Made by a program: the position numbers and the translations under genes | Shown here: positions 32,478-42,048 of the stretch, one piece after another | Layout: the number at the start of each line of letters is the position of its first letter | Numbering within the stretch: position 1 is the stretch's first letter | Source: Clostridia bacterium | Lineage (GTDB): Bacteria > Bacillota > Clostridia > TANB77 > CAG-508 | Assembly: GCA_900759015.1 (NCBI GenBank) | Contig: CAAEUE010000005.1 | Location: forward strand, 62,001 to 126,000 | Length of the DNA: 64,000 nt | Direction of reading: 5' to 3' | Notes under the pieces: generated by a model | What the model was told of the DNA's origin: nothing | What the model saw: the letters and a program-made list of their open reading frames with translations, nothing else | The model's database searches: none

Positions 32478-35108
32478 ATGGGAGAAGAAAATAAGAAATA
32501 TGTATATTTATTTCAAGAAGGAAATGCAAAAATGAAAGATATTCTTGGTGGTAAAGGTGCTAATTTGGCAGAAATGACAAATTTGGGCTTACCAATTCCA
32601 CAAGGTTTTACAATTTCAGCAGAATGCTGTAATAAATATTATGAAGATGGAGAAAAAATATCAGAAGATGTAAAAAGTCAAATAGAAAAAGCTTTAGCTA
32701 AACTAGAAGAAATGTCTGGCAAAAAATTAGGAGATGTTCAAAAGCCATTATTGGTTTCTGTTCGTTCTGGTGCTAGGGTTTCTATGCCAGGAATGATGGA
32801 TACGATACTAAATTTAGGAATTAACGATGATACAGTTAAAACATTAGCAGCCAAGAATAGAAGATTTGCATATGACAGTTATAGAAGATTTATTCAAATG
32901 TATAGTGATGTAGTAAAGGGTATTCCTAATAGTGTTTATGAAAAAGCTATAGACACTAAAAAAATGCAAAGAGGTCTTGCTCAAGATATAGACATGGATG
33001 CTAATGACCTAGAAGATTTAGTAAAAGTATTTAAAGGAATATATTATGAACAAACAGGTTCAGCATTCCCTCAAGATGTAAAGGCTTTATTATTAGAATG
33101 TATAGAAGCTGTATTTAAATCTTGGAATAACCCAAGAGCAATTAAATATAGAAGGTTAAATGATATACCAGGAGATTGGGGAACAGCTGTAAATATTCAA
33201 ATGATGGTGTTTGGAAATATGGGAGATGACTGTGGTACAGGAGTAGCATTTTCTAGAAATCCAGCAACAGGTGAAAATAAAATATATGGAGAATTTCTTA
33301 TGAATGCACAAGGAGAAGATGTAGTAGCAGGAATAAGAACTCCTATGACAATAGATAAATTAGCGGAGATTAATCCAGATGTATATAATGAGTTTGTAAG
33401 AAGTGCGAAAAAATTAGAAAAGCATTATAAAGATATGCAAGATTTGGAATTTACAATAGAACATGGAAGTTTATATATTCTACAAACTAGAAATGGAAAA
33501 AGAACTGCACAAGCAGCTTTGCAAGTAGCTGTGGATTTAGTAAAAGAAGGATTAATAGATGAACGAGAAGCAGTACTTAGAGTAGAGCCTAAACAATTAG
33601 AACAACTATTACATCCTAATTTTGATAAAGAAAAATTAAAATATGCAAGGCAAATAGCTCAAGGTTTAGCAGCATCACCAGGAGCTGCTACAGGAAAAAT
33701 TGTATTTAGTGCAGAAAAGGCAGTACAATTACATGAAGCAGGAGAAAAAGAATTAATTTTAGTGCGTTTAGAAACATCTGCAAATGATATTGATGGTATG
33801 AATGTGTGCAAAGGAATATTAACTGTAAGAGGTGGAATGACATCACATGCTGCAGTTGTTGCAAGAGGAATGGGAACTTGCTGTGTAGCAGGATGCTCTA
33901 GCATAGTTGTAAACGAAGAAGAAGGATACTTTGAGTTACCAGATGGTGCAGAATATATGGAAGGTGACTATATATCTTTAGATGGGTCAACAGGAAATGT
34001 ATATGATGGAAAAATAGATACTGTACCTGCAACTGTTTCTGGAAATTTTGCAGAACTTATGAATTGGGCAGATCAATATAGAAAATTAAAAGTTAGAGCA
34101 AATGCAGATACTCCAAGAGATGCAAAACAAGCTTATGAATTTGGAGCAGAAGGAATTGGTTTATGTAGAACAGAGCATATGTTTTTTGCACCAGAAAGAG
34201 TAAAAGCAATAAGAGAAATGATTCTTTCAGAAACAGTGGAACAAAGAAAAGTTGCATTAGGAAAATTATTGCCTATGCAAAGAGCAGATTTTGAAGAATT
34301 ATATAAAGCAATGAATGGATATACAGTAACAATTAGATTGTTAGATCCACCATTACATGAATTTTTACCTAAGACAGATAAAGATATATATGATCTAGCA
34401 AGAGATATGAATATAAAAGAAGAAAAAATAAGAGAGACTATTCAAAAGTTACATGAATTTAATCCAATGATGGGGCATAGAGGTTGTAGATTAGATGTAA
34501 CATATCCAGAAATAGCTCAAATGCAAACAAGAGCTATTATAGAAGCTGCGATAAATGTTAACAAAGAAGGAATGAATGTAATTCCAGAAATAATGATTCC
34601 ATTAGTTGGGGAATACAAAGAAATGAAATATGTAAAATCAATAGTTACAGAAACTGCGGATAAAATTTTGGAAGAAGCAAATATAGAAATGAGATACCAT
34701 GTAGGAACAATGATAGAAATACCAAGAGCAGCATTAACTGCAGATGAAATAGCTAAAGAAGCAGAATTTTTCTCATTTGGAACAAATGATTTAACACAAA
34801 TGACATTTGGCTTTAGTAGAGATGATGCTGGTAAATTCTTAAATGAATATTATTCTAAAAATATTTATGATTTTGATCCATTTGCAACAATAGATAGAAA
34901 AGGTGTAGGTAAATTAATGAAAATAGCAGTGGAACTTGGAAGAAAAACAAGACCAGATTTAAAAATTGGAATTTGTGGTGAACATGGTGGAAATCCAGCT
35001 TCTGTAGAATTTTGTAATTCACTTGGATTAGACTATGTATCTTGTTCACCTTATAGGGTACCAATTGCAAAACTTGCAGCAGCTCAAGCAGCAATAAATG
35101 AAGAATAG
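32478..35108 (+). CDS. ppdK: Pyruvate, phosphate dikinase
   Basis: The 876-residue enzyme interconverts pyruvate + ATP + Pi with PEP + AMP + PPi, a glycolytic step in many anaerobes that use PPi. The N-terminal ATP-grasp part has LGGKGANLAEM and SVRSGARVSMPGMMDT; the swivelling domain carries the phosphorylated His457 in GGMTSHAAVVARGMG; the C-terminal TIM barrel has GLCRTEHMFF and the catalytic-cysteine motif GICGEHGGNP. Length is normal. An AAAGGAGAG site precedes the ATG. With the triose-phase genes at 44.8-55 kb, the window covers glyceraldehyde-3-phosphate to pyruvate. Confidence 0.97.
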   Translation: MGEENKKYVYLFQEGNAKMKDILGGKGANLAEMTNLGLPIPQGFTISAECCNKYYEDGEKISEDVKSQIEKALAKLEEMSGKKLGDVQKPLLVSVRSGARVSMPGMMDTILNLGINDDTVKTLAAKNRRFAYDSYRRFIQMYSDVVKGIPNSVYEKAIDTKKMQRGLAQDIDMDANDLEDLVKVFKGIYYEQTGSAFPQDVKALLLECIEAVFKSWNNPRAIKYRRLNDIPGDWGTAVNIQMMVFGNMGDDCGTGVAFSRNPATGENKIYGEFLMNAQGEDVVAGIRTPMTIDKLAEINPDVYNEFVRSAKKLEKHYKDMQDLEFTIEHGSLYILQTRNGKRTAQAALQVAVDLVKEGLIDEREAVLRVEPKQLEQLLHPNFDKEKLKYARQIAQGLAASPGAATGKIVFSAEKAVQLHEAGEKELILVRLETSANDIDGMNVCKGILTVRGGMTSHAAVVARGMGTCCVAGCSSIVVNEEEGYFELPDGAEYMEGDYISLDGSTGNVYDGKIDTVPATVSGNFAELMNWADQYRKLKVRANADTPRDAKQAYEFGAEGIGLCRTEHMFFAPERVKAIREMILSETVEQRKVALGKLLPMQRADFEELYKAMNGYTVTIRLLDPPLHEFLPKTDKDIYDLARDMNIKEEKIRETIQKLHEFNPMMGHRGCRLDVTYPEIAQMQTRAIIEAAINVNKEGMNVIPEIMIPLVGEYKEMKYVKSIVTETADKILEEANIEMRYHVGTMIEIPRAALTADEIAKEAEFFSFGTNDLTQMTFGFSRDDAGKFLNEYYSKNIYDFDPFATIDRKGVGKLMKIAVELGRKTRPDLKIGICGEHGGNPASVEFCNSLGLDYVSCSPYRVPIAKLAAAQAAINEE

Positions 35109-35147
35109 ATAATATACAAAAGGAAAATAAAAAGATAGGGATATTTT

Positions 35148-37442
35148 ATGAATTTTTCAGAAATAGAAAAAAATTTACAATTAAATAAAGATATTCAGAA
35201 TGACATTAGACAAATTGTATTTGAGTGCTATCATGATATTTATGATTATTTAGGAAGAACTGGATTTATAAAATGGGTAGATAAACAGAATTTGACTATT
35301 GGAATTAGAAATATCATATTTAAAGCATTAACAGAAAAAGAGGATGAATATTTAAAAAACAATAGATGGGTTGCAGGTTATCATATGCGCCCAATAGATC
35401 CAAGCCAAAAAGAAAATATAGTATTAAGAAAAGGTGTAGGCGATAATAAAGATACAAATGCACATGAGATATTCCATTCTATAGTAGATGGACTTGGAGG
35501 ATTTAATTGCTTTTGGGGTGAAGGAATAACAGAATTTTGTAAAAAGGCAATGTATAATAGAACAGAATATAGTTATCCAAAAAATGTAGAAATGGTTTTT
35601 TTGGCGTATTCAATGTTTGGAAATATTATATTAAAAGATTATTTTTCAAAACAAGGTGATAAGTTTAATTTTCATTTGGCTAAAGGAGCAAATAATGCGA
35701 TATTTCAGGCTATGATGAAAACAGGTAGACATATGAATAATTACCTAGAAAGTTATCATAATATTATTTATAATAAAAAAAATCCAACACCAGATGATTT
35801 TAGGTTGGCAAATGAAAATTTAGTAAAGGGAATAGAAGGATTACTTAGTATTTATTATATGTATAACCAAAAGCAGATTGAAAGCTTTAAACATATAAAA
35901 GAGGGTAAAGTAGATTTTAATAAATTTATAGATGAACAAGTAAACATTAGCAAGTATTTGGAAATATTAGTGCCATATGCTAAAGATTTTAAAAAGCTAT
36001 TCGATCAAAATATTTTTATTAGAGAGAAATTAATAGAAAAAATGGTCGAACATAGCCACCTATTATTTAACAAGACAGATGAAGAAAAAAATCAAATAAT
36101 GACTAAAATAAAAATCGATATACATTCAAAAATTGCAAATAGAAATACAGGTAAATATTTAGATATAAGAGAAACAAAAATAAATCAAGAAATAGAAGAA
36201 CCATATAAAACCTTAAATGAAAATGCTACAGGGAAATTAGTTGTTTCATTTTTATATAATGATGATGGAAAAGATTTTGTATCAACAATAAAAAAGATAG
36301 CAGATATACAAGCTGCAACAAAAGACTTTTCGACAGAAGAAATAATAGATACTATAAAGATAATTGATGAAAAGATGCAAAGAAAAAATGCACTAGCAAT
36401 ATTAGGTGATTCAAAGAACTTTTCAAGAACCATAGAAAATATTTCACAATTAGAACAGCAATATGAATGTGAAATGGAAATACCAACATTTAAAAAAGTA
36501 CATATAGAAGGGTTAGATAATCTAAATACATTTATAGAATTTGGCACAGATAAGCAAGCTTTAATAGTAATAGATCCAGAACAAGGAAAATTGGATAGAA
36601 TATCGTTGGATGAATTATTTCAGGAGTCCTCAGATTTTAAAATGTTTACATATAAAAAATTAAATAGAAAAGACTTGTCTTGTAGTCTTATAGTTAAAGG
36701 AGAAAAGGTTTCAGATATAATAATTAATCCGAATAATCAAGATATAAAAATAACAAATGGAAGAATTGATGAAAAGCCAATAATAGGTGTATATTCAATA
36801 TATGAAGATACATTAAACTCTGTGGTGTTTAAATCGATAAAAAAAGATATTAAAAATTGTTCATATTCACATGGTGTATCAAGTGAGCAGAAAGTAATAA
36901 CTACAGCAAGAATTGGTGGAATAAAAAGAAAGATAGATGTAGATGAATTTATAGAGGATTATAAAGAAACTCAAGAATTAATTCCAGGAGTTGATAAACA
37001 AGGGAACGATTTTATAGAATTAAGTGAAGAACTTATAGATACAACATTTGAATCACATTTAATACCAAAACAATCTGAAAGTGCGGAAAAATATGAAGAA
37101 CAAAAATATGCTTTAATCAGAGATATGCGAATGTTATTACAAGAAAAAAAACAAGAAAATAATAAGGAAAAAATCGATGAAATACATAAAAAAATAAGTG
37201 ATGATATAGAAGGTTTAAATACTACAGTAGATAAGGCTACTGAAAAAGGAAATATTGGCGTATTAGTTGGAAGAAAAAAGTCTAGTGATAGTTTTCTAAA
37301 AGATGCCGTAAATGGAACCAAGAAAAGGGTAAGAAGTGAGAACATAAGAAGGCAGATAAAATTTATTAAGCAGATAATAGTATTAAAAAGAGGCTTACCA
37401 ATGAAAGATGAGAAGGGGAAAGAAAATTATGGGGATAGATAA
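35148..37442 (+). CDS. Predicted cytosolic zinc metallopeptidase (HExxH) of unknown family
   Basis: The 764-residue protein has no signal peptide or membrane helix. HEIFH at residues 106-110 followed by GEGITEF, with Glu129 19 residues after the second His, fits a gluzincin-type zinc site (two His, one Glu). The rest is not recognised: a helical part to ~340, a mixed region (~430-610) with strand-rich segments, and a helical, charged C-terminus from ~650 with coiled-coil-like EEQKYALIRDMRMLLQEKKQENNKEK. A proteolytic role is inferred from the motif alone. It overlaps the next gene by 14 bases and follows ppdK by 39 bases. Confidence 0.55.
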   Translation: MNFSEIEKNLQLNKDIQNDIRQIVFECYHDIYDYLGRTGFIKWVDKQNLTIGIRNIIFKALTEKEDEYLKNNRWVAGYHMRPIDPSQKENIVLRKGVGDNKDTNAHEIFHSIVDGLGGFNCFWGEGITEFCKKAMYNRTEYSYPKNVEMVFLAYSMFGNIILKDYFSKQGDKFNFHLAKGANNAIFQAMMKTGRHMNNYLESYHNIIYNKKNPTPDDFRLANENLVKGIEGLLSIYYMYNQKQIESFKHIKEGKVDFNKFIDEQVNISKYLEILVPYAKDFKKLFDQNIFIREKLIEKMVEHSHLLFNKTDEEKNQIMTKIKIDIHSKIANRNTGKYLDIRETKINQEIEEPYKTLNENATGKLVVSFLYNDDGKDFVSTIKKIADIQAATKDFSTEEIIDTIKIIDEKMQRKNALAILGDSKNFSRTIENISQLEQQYECEMEIPTFKKVHIEGLDNLNTFIEFGTDKQALIVIDPEQGKLDRISLDELFQESSDFKMFTYKKLNRKDLSCSLIVKGEKVSDIIINPNNQDIKITNGRIDEKPIIGVYSIYEDTLNSVVFKSIKKDIKNCSYSHGVSSEQKVITTARIGGIKRKIDVDEFIEDYKETQELIPGVDKQGNDFIELSEELIDTTFESHLIPKQSESAEKYEEQKYALIRDMRMLLQEKKQENNKEKIDEIHKKISDDIEGLNTTVDKATEKGNIGVLVGRKKSSDSFLKDAVNGTKKRVRSENIRRQIKFIKQIIVLKRGLPMKDEKGKENYGDR

Positions 37443-37893
37443 AGAAACTAGAATTGCATATGCAGAAATAATTAGTTTTATAAATTTATTACCACAAGAA
37501 AAACAGAAAAAAATTCCTAAAAGCCTTATAAAATATTTTAAAGAAGAAATGGACAAAGATAGTAAGCGAGAATTAACTACAGATATTTCTTTAGAAAATC
37601 AAAATTTAAAAAATGCAACATGGGATTTAATTGCTATCTTATATCTAAAATATTGGTGTGAAGATGAAGAAGAGAAAAAAGAATTAGAACAGATCTATTA
37701 CGAAAATGAGAAAATATATAGAGAAGAGATAAAAGAGAAATATAATCCAGAAAAAATATTTAGTGATAGAGAAAAAAAGCAAACTGTACCACAAGAAAAA
37801 GAGCAAATTTTACCTATAGAAATAAAAAAGGAAAGCTTTATTCAAAAAATTATAAAATTTATAAATAAGATATTTCATAAAAAAAACACTTGA
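37429..37893 (+). CDS. Small acidic protein overlapping the metallopeptidase gene
   Basis: The 154-residue protein opens MGIDKETRIAYAEIISFINLL. ATG 37429 is chosen because it is preceded by AAGGGG and overlaps the 3' end of the previous gene (translational coupling). The sequence resembles a recurring but unnamed type from gut Clostridia, with a pattern near LENQNLKNATWDLIAILYLKYWC and a KYNPEKIF box, then a charged linker and a short hydrophobic-basic tail (FIQKIIKFINKIFHKK) that could bind membranes. No enzymatic motif is visible. The partner overlap suggests a joint function with the HExxH protein. Confidence 0.55.
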   Translation: MGIDKETRIAYAEIISFINLLPQEKQKKIPKSLIKYFKEEMDKDSKRELTTDISLENQNLKNATWDLIAILYLKYWCEDEEEKKELEQIYYENEKIYREEIKEKYNPEKIFSDREKKQTVPQEKEQILPIEIKKESFIQKIIKFINKIFHKKNT

Positions 37894-37911
37894 TAGAATC
37901 ATCAAGTGTTT
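37884..37911. terminator. Bidirectional terminator overlapping both stop codons
   Basis: AAACACTTGAT (37884-37894) pairs with ATCAAGTGTTT (37901-37911). The convergent genes ending at 37893 (plus) and 37910 (minus) both have their stop codons inside the hairpin. A runs flank the left arm, giving a T-tract for the minus strand. Confidence 0.75.
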
Positions 37912-40288
37912 ATTTATTGTTTTCTAATCCAGAATATTTTTTTAATTTTTCATAAACTAGATAATTAATTGTTCCAGAAGGGAACTTTCCATTTTTATCT
38001 TTAGTTCCAGCAGGTACACCTGTTAATAATTCGATACCTTCATCAATTGTAGAAATTGCATAAATATGGAATAACTTATTTTTTACAGCATCTACAACTT
38101 CATCATCTAAATGAAGATTTCTTACATTTTGAACAGGAATTATAACACTATGACTACCATCTAAGCCTCTATCTTTACATACTTGGAAAAATCCTTCGAT
38201 TTTTTCATTAACACCACCAATAGGTTGGATTTCACCTTTTTGATTTACAGAGCCTGTAACTGCAAAAGATTGATTTATTGGTATTTCAGACAAACTAGAA
38301 AGTAGGGCATAAAGTTCTGTACTAGAAGCACTATCACCATCAACACCGTTATATAATTGTTCAAAACATATACTTGCAGTTAAAGCAAGTGGAAAATCTT
38401 GTGCAAATTTTTGTCCTAAATAACCTGTAAGTATTAATACACCTTTAGAATGAGAAGAACCAGATAGGTCAACTTCGCGTTCAATGTTAACAATACCTTG
38501 TTTTCCAGCATAAGTATTAGCTGTTATTTTTGTAGGCTTACCAAAAGAATAATCACCAATAGTTAAAACTGTAAGACCATTAATTTGTCCAACTTTATAA
38601 CCAGATGTATCAATTAACAAAGTATTTTCTTTTATCATTTCTGAATAGTGGGCATCGTATTTTTTTACACGTTCTATTCGCTCTTTTAAAGCTTTATGAA
38701 TAAATTTATCTGTAATTAATTTAGAACGACTTAGTTTTGCCCAAGTTGCAGCTTCACCAAGTATTTCTGATAAATCATTAAACTTTGTCGAAATTTTTTC
38801 CTTATCATTTGCAAGAACAGTAGCGTAGTCAACCAAACTTGCTACTCCTGATCTATCTAATTGAGGAAGACCTTCTTTTTCACAGAAACCATGTGCAAAT
38901 CTAGCAAGTTTTATCATGTTTTCAGAATTACGAGGAGCGTCATCTTCAAATTCAACTTTTATTTTAAATAGTTTTCTAAAATCATTATCAACAGCAAGAA
39001 GAGTGTGGTATATATTACTATTTCCAATTATTATAACTTTAACATCTAGAGGAATAGGTTCCGGTTTTAAAGAAATCATTACCATAGAAGAATGTTGTTC
39101 AGATGCATTTTCTATATTTAGTTCTTTTACCTTTAATGCCTTTTTTAATGATTCATAGCATAGGCTATTTTGTATTATATCATCTGCTTGGAACATAATA
39201 TATCCACCATTTGCCATGTGAAGTAAACCAGGTTTTAACATAGTATGATCAGTTTTTAAAGCACCATAGTAATTTTCGTATTCAAGTCTTCCAAACAAAT
39301 TGGGATAAGAAGTATTAGAATCCATTATAACTGGTGCACCTTCTAAATTGCTATTATCTATAAACAAGTTTACTCTATAATTTAACCATGGAGCAGGTGG
39401 CTCCATTCTTGGACCATTTTGTTGTTGATTATTAGTAGGTTCTGTTGTAAATGCAGAAATATTTTTTAAAATATCTGTTTTTACATCATTTAGAAACTTT
39501 GTAATTTTTTTGTTTCTCTTAAATTTTGATTTTACATTATTTATATGAACATTTATAGTAAGTAGGGCAATGTTAGATTGCCATTCTTCTATTTTTTTAT
39601 CGGCTTCTTTTTCGATTGCTTTAATTTCACTAATTGCTTCGATTATTTGCTGTTGAACTATTCCAGATTTATCTTCAAATTCCTTTTTTATACTTTCATC
39701 TAATTTGTCAAATTCTTCTTCTTCAATTGTTTTACCATTTATTACTGGCATCATGTAAATACCATTTTGAGCACTTTTAACAAAAAAACCATGTTCCATT
39801 GCTTTTTTATTTAAGTTTTCCATTAAAACATTTCTTTTTTCTTCGAATTCTTGCCTAATAATAGTTTTTTCTTTTTCAAAATCATCATTATTAAATGTAT
39901 TTTTTATATCTACTTTTATATCTTTAATAAAGGAGTCCATAGTATTTTTAAATTCTTTTCCTTGACCAGCAGGAAGAGACACTGCAATTGGTTCGTTTGG
40001 TCTATCAAAATTATATATATAACACCAATCATTTGGAACTTTTTTCTTTTTAGCAATTGTATCCAAATAATTTTTTGTATACATAGTTTTACCAACACCA
40101 CTAGGACCTTCTAAATAAATATTATATCCTTTAACGTTTACATTAAGACCAAATTCTAAAGCTTTAATACCACGTTCCTGACCAATTCCAGAAGTAATAG
40201 GCTCTAAATTCTCTGTGGTTTCAAAATCAAAAATATTTGGATTACACATTACTCTTAAATCTTTGTAATTTAATTCATTTTTTTTCAT
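37910..40288 (-). CDS. Lon-family ATP-dependent protease (LonB/LonC-like)
   Basis: The 792-residue protein has a P-loop YLEGPSGVGKTMYTKNYL near residue 57, a long helical insertion (~130-270), an AAA part, and a C-terminal S16 Lon protease domain. The catalytic Ser653 lies in GDSASSTELYALLSSLS and Lys696 in GGVNEKIEG, the normal Ser-Lys dyad. The architecture, with a DUF-like N-terminus and no classic Lon N-domain, matches the Lon-related family found in many Bacillota and proteobacteria rather than LonA. It is first after the convergent terminator; rimI-tsaB-tsaE lie upstream on the same strand. Confidence 0.85.
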   Translation of the reverse strand: MKKNELNYKDLRVMCNPNIFDFETTENLEPITSGIGQERGIKALEFGLNVNVKGYNIYLEGPSGVGKTMYTKNYLDTIAKKKKVPNDWCYIYNFDRPNEPIAVSLPAGQGKEFKNTMDSFIKDIKVDIKNTFNNDDFEKEKTIIRQEFEEKRNVLMENLNKKAMEHGFFVKSAQNGIYMMPVINGKTIEEEEFDKLDESIKKEFEDKSGIVQQQIIEAISEIKAIEKEADKKIEEWQSNIALLTINVHINNVKSKFKRNKKITKFLNDVKTDILKNISAFTTEPTNNQQQNGPRMEPPAPWLNYRVNLFIDNSNLEGAPVIMDSNTSYPNLFGRLEYENYYGALKTDHTMLKPGLLHMANGGYIMFQADDIIQNSLCYESLKKALKVKELNIENASEQHSSMVMISLKPEPIPLDVKVIIIGNSNIYHTLLAVDNDFRKLFKIKVEFEDDAPRNSENMIKLARFAHGFCEKEGLPQLDRSGVASLVDYATVLANDKEKISTKFNDLSEILGEAATWAKLSRSKLITDKFIHKALKERIERVKKYDAHYSEMIKENTLLIDTSGYKVGQINGLTVLTIGDYSFGKPTKITANTYAGKQGIVNIEREVDLSGSSHSKGVLILTGYLGQKFAQDFPLALTASICFEQLYNGVDGDSASSTELYALLSSLSEIPINQSFAVTGSVNQKGEIQPIGGVNEKIEGFFQVCKDRGLDGSHSVIIPVQNVRNLHLDDEVVDAVKNKLFHIYAISTIDEGIELLTGVPAGTKDKNGKFPSGTINYLVYEKLKKYSGLENNK

Positions 40289-40307
40289 TTGTTTATTCCT
40301 TCTTTCT

Positions 40308-40745
40308 TTATAATTCTTTTGTCATAATAATTGCATTATCTTTATTGCCATAATATTTTTTTCTGAAGCCAACATTTTTAAAACCATATTTTAAGTATAA
40401 ATTTATCGCAGGTAGATTGTGTTCATTTACTTCTAGAGTAATTGCTTTGAAATTCTGATTCTTTGCAGTTTGTATTAGTTTCTCCAATAATTTACTACCA
40501 ATACCAGTTTGTCTGTTAGATTTTTTTACAACTATATCTGTAATATGTACATCATCTACAGATTTCCAAATTCCTGCAAAACCTAAAATATTATTTTCCA
40601 ATTTGGCTACAAAATATTCTGAATTAGGATTATTAAGTTCTTCTTGCAAGACATCATATGTCCAAAAATCGTCAAAATCGTTGATTAAAATATCTTTTAT
40701 TAAAGATAAGTCATAATATGTCATATTATATATTTCTAAATTCAT
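40308..40745 (-). CDS. rimI: Ribosomal-protein-alanine N-acetyltransferase RimI type
   Basis: The 145-residue GNAT enzyme has the acetyl-CoA motif VVKKSNRQTGIGSKLLEKLI and the C-terminal EVNEHNLPAINLYLKYGFKNVG typical of RimI, which acetylates the N-terminus of ribosomal protein S18. Its place 5 bases after tsaB in a tsaE-tsaB-rimI operon supports the assignment over other GNATs. Confidence 0.88.
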   Translation of the reverse strand: MNLEIYNMTYYDLSLIKDILINDFDDFWTYDVLQEELNNPNSEYFVAKLENNILGFAGIWKSVDDVHITDIVVKKSNRQTGIGSKLLEKLIQTAKNQNFKAITLEVNEHNLPAINLYLKYGFKNVGFRKKYYGNKDNAIIMTKEL

Positions 40746-40750
40746 AGTGA

Positions 40751-41461
40751 TTATCCTTTATTTAATTTTTTCTCTAATTCGATTTCTGCACTGGATTTTT
40801 TTAAATATAGTGGGGAAAGAGATAAATCTTCCTTATTTGTGCAATTAAAATATTTATAGATTGCAGCTTTAGCTACTCCACTTGCAGAAGAATTGTTATC
40901 ATTTCCTTCTGTTATTAAACAATTTTTAATAGAAGCTTTAATTTGTGAAGAATAGGTTATAGCTCCAGAACCTACAAATATAATTTCGTTATTAGAATAA
41001 TGATTTAAATTATCTAATGCGTTTTTAATATTATCAGATATATATTTATCTATTAAAGAATAATGACTATCTTCATATTTGAATAATCCTGCATATACAT
41101 TATTATTTTTTGCATCTATTATAGAACAAACCAAAGAGTTTTCTTTTGGTACAATATTGTATGCTAAACCTTCTAAAGAAGAAATACCGATAGCTTTTTT
41201 ATTATAGTAATCTCTAAAAGCACATATTGTAGCAACTCCAATTCTAATTCCTGTAAAAGAACCAGGTCCTTTAGAACATGTAAATAAATCTATATCAGCT
41301 AAATTGATTTGTAAATTGTCAAAAGCTTTTTTTATCATTGGCATTAAGTTTTCAGAATGAGTTAATTTATCAGCTATATAGTCTTCATAAATTATTTTGT
41401 TATCATCTAAAATTGCGAGACTACAAATATTGCTAGATGTATCGATACTTAATGTTTTCAT
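40751..41461 (-). CDS. tsaB: tRNA t6A modification protein TsaB
   Basis: The 236-residue ASKHA-fold protein opens MKTLSIDTSSNICSLAI and carries FTCSKGPGSFTGIRIGVAT, the TsaB signature. TsaB partners TsaD and TsaE to place threonylcarbamoyl on A37 of ANN-decoding tRNAs. It is 2 bases downstream of tsaE and 5 bases upstream of rimI. TsaD and TsaC are not in the window. Confidence 0.93.
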   Translation of the reverse strand: MKTLSIDTSSNICSLAILDDNKIIYEDYIADKLTHSENLMPMIKKAFDNLQINLADIDLFTCSKGPGSFTGIRIGVATICAFRDYYNKKAIGISSLEGLAYNIVPKENSLVCSIIDAKNNNVYAGLFKYEDSHYSLIDKYISDNIKNALDNLNHYSNNEIIFVGSGAITYSSQIKASIKNCLITEGNDNNSSASGVAKAAIYKYFNCTNKEDLSLSPLYLKKSSAEIELEKKLNKG

Positions 41462-41463
41462 TT

Positions 41464-41910
41464 TTACACTTCCTTTAATTTATATTCGCCAAAACATTCC
41501 ATATTTAAAATACGAATGTCAGAATCTTCAAAATCTCTAGAAAAAGAAATCTTTAAATAAGATTCAGGTAAAAGTTCTTCGATTTTTTCGCCCCATTCGA
41601 TTATGCAAATACCAGTTTGAAAATATTCGTCTCCACCAATTGCATAAAATTCATCTATATCTTCTAATCTATAAACATCAAAATGATAGATTGGAAAATC
41701 TGGAGTATCATATTCGTTTACAATAGTAAAAGTAGGACTTGATAATTCGTCTTGTAAATTAAAATATTCTAAAAAACCTTCTGTAAATTTAGTTTTCCCA
41801 GAACCAAGTTCGCCACATAAAACGATAATATCTCCTTTTTTTGAATTAGAAGCGATTTTTTGTGCTAATTTCTTTGTTTCTTCTTCAGAATGTGAAATAA
41901 ATTTTGTCAT
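41464..41910 (-). CDS. tsaE: tRNA t6A modification ATPase TsaE
   Basis: The 148-residue P-loop protein (LCGELGSGKTKFTEGF near residue 36) has the TsaE-typical SPTFTIVNEYD and IYHFDVYRLED segments, and IIEWGEKI near the C-terminus. It drives turnover of the TsaBD complex. It is the first gene of the minus-strand tsaE-tsaB-rimI operon, divergent from dxs; its start has GGAG upstream. Confidence 0.94.
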   Translation of the reverse strand: MTKFISHSEEETKKLAQKIASNSKKGDIIVLCGELGSGKTKFTEGFLEYFNLQDELSSPTFTIVNEYDTPDFPIYHFDVYRLEDIDEFYAIGGDEYFQTGICIIEWGEKIEELLPESYLKISFSRDFEDSDIRILNMECFGEYKLKEV

Positions 41911-42048
41911 ATTTTTTCTCCTTTGCTTCTTAATTATATAAGAAGGAAAAACATTTGTAAAGAAAATCAGAGGCTAATTATATGGAAATTTGTAGAAAAA
42001 TATGATACTATATTGATACTGCAAAATAATAGAAACTAGGAGAAAAAT

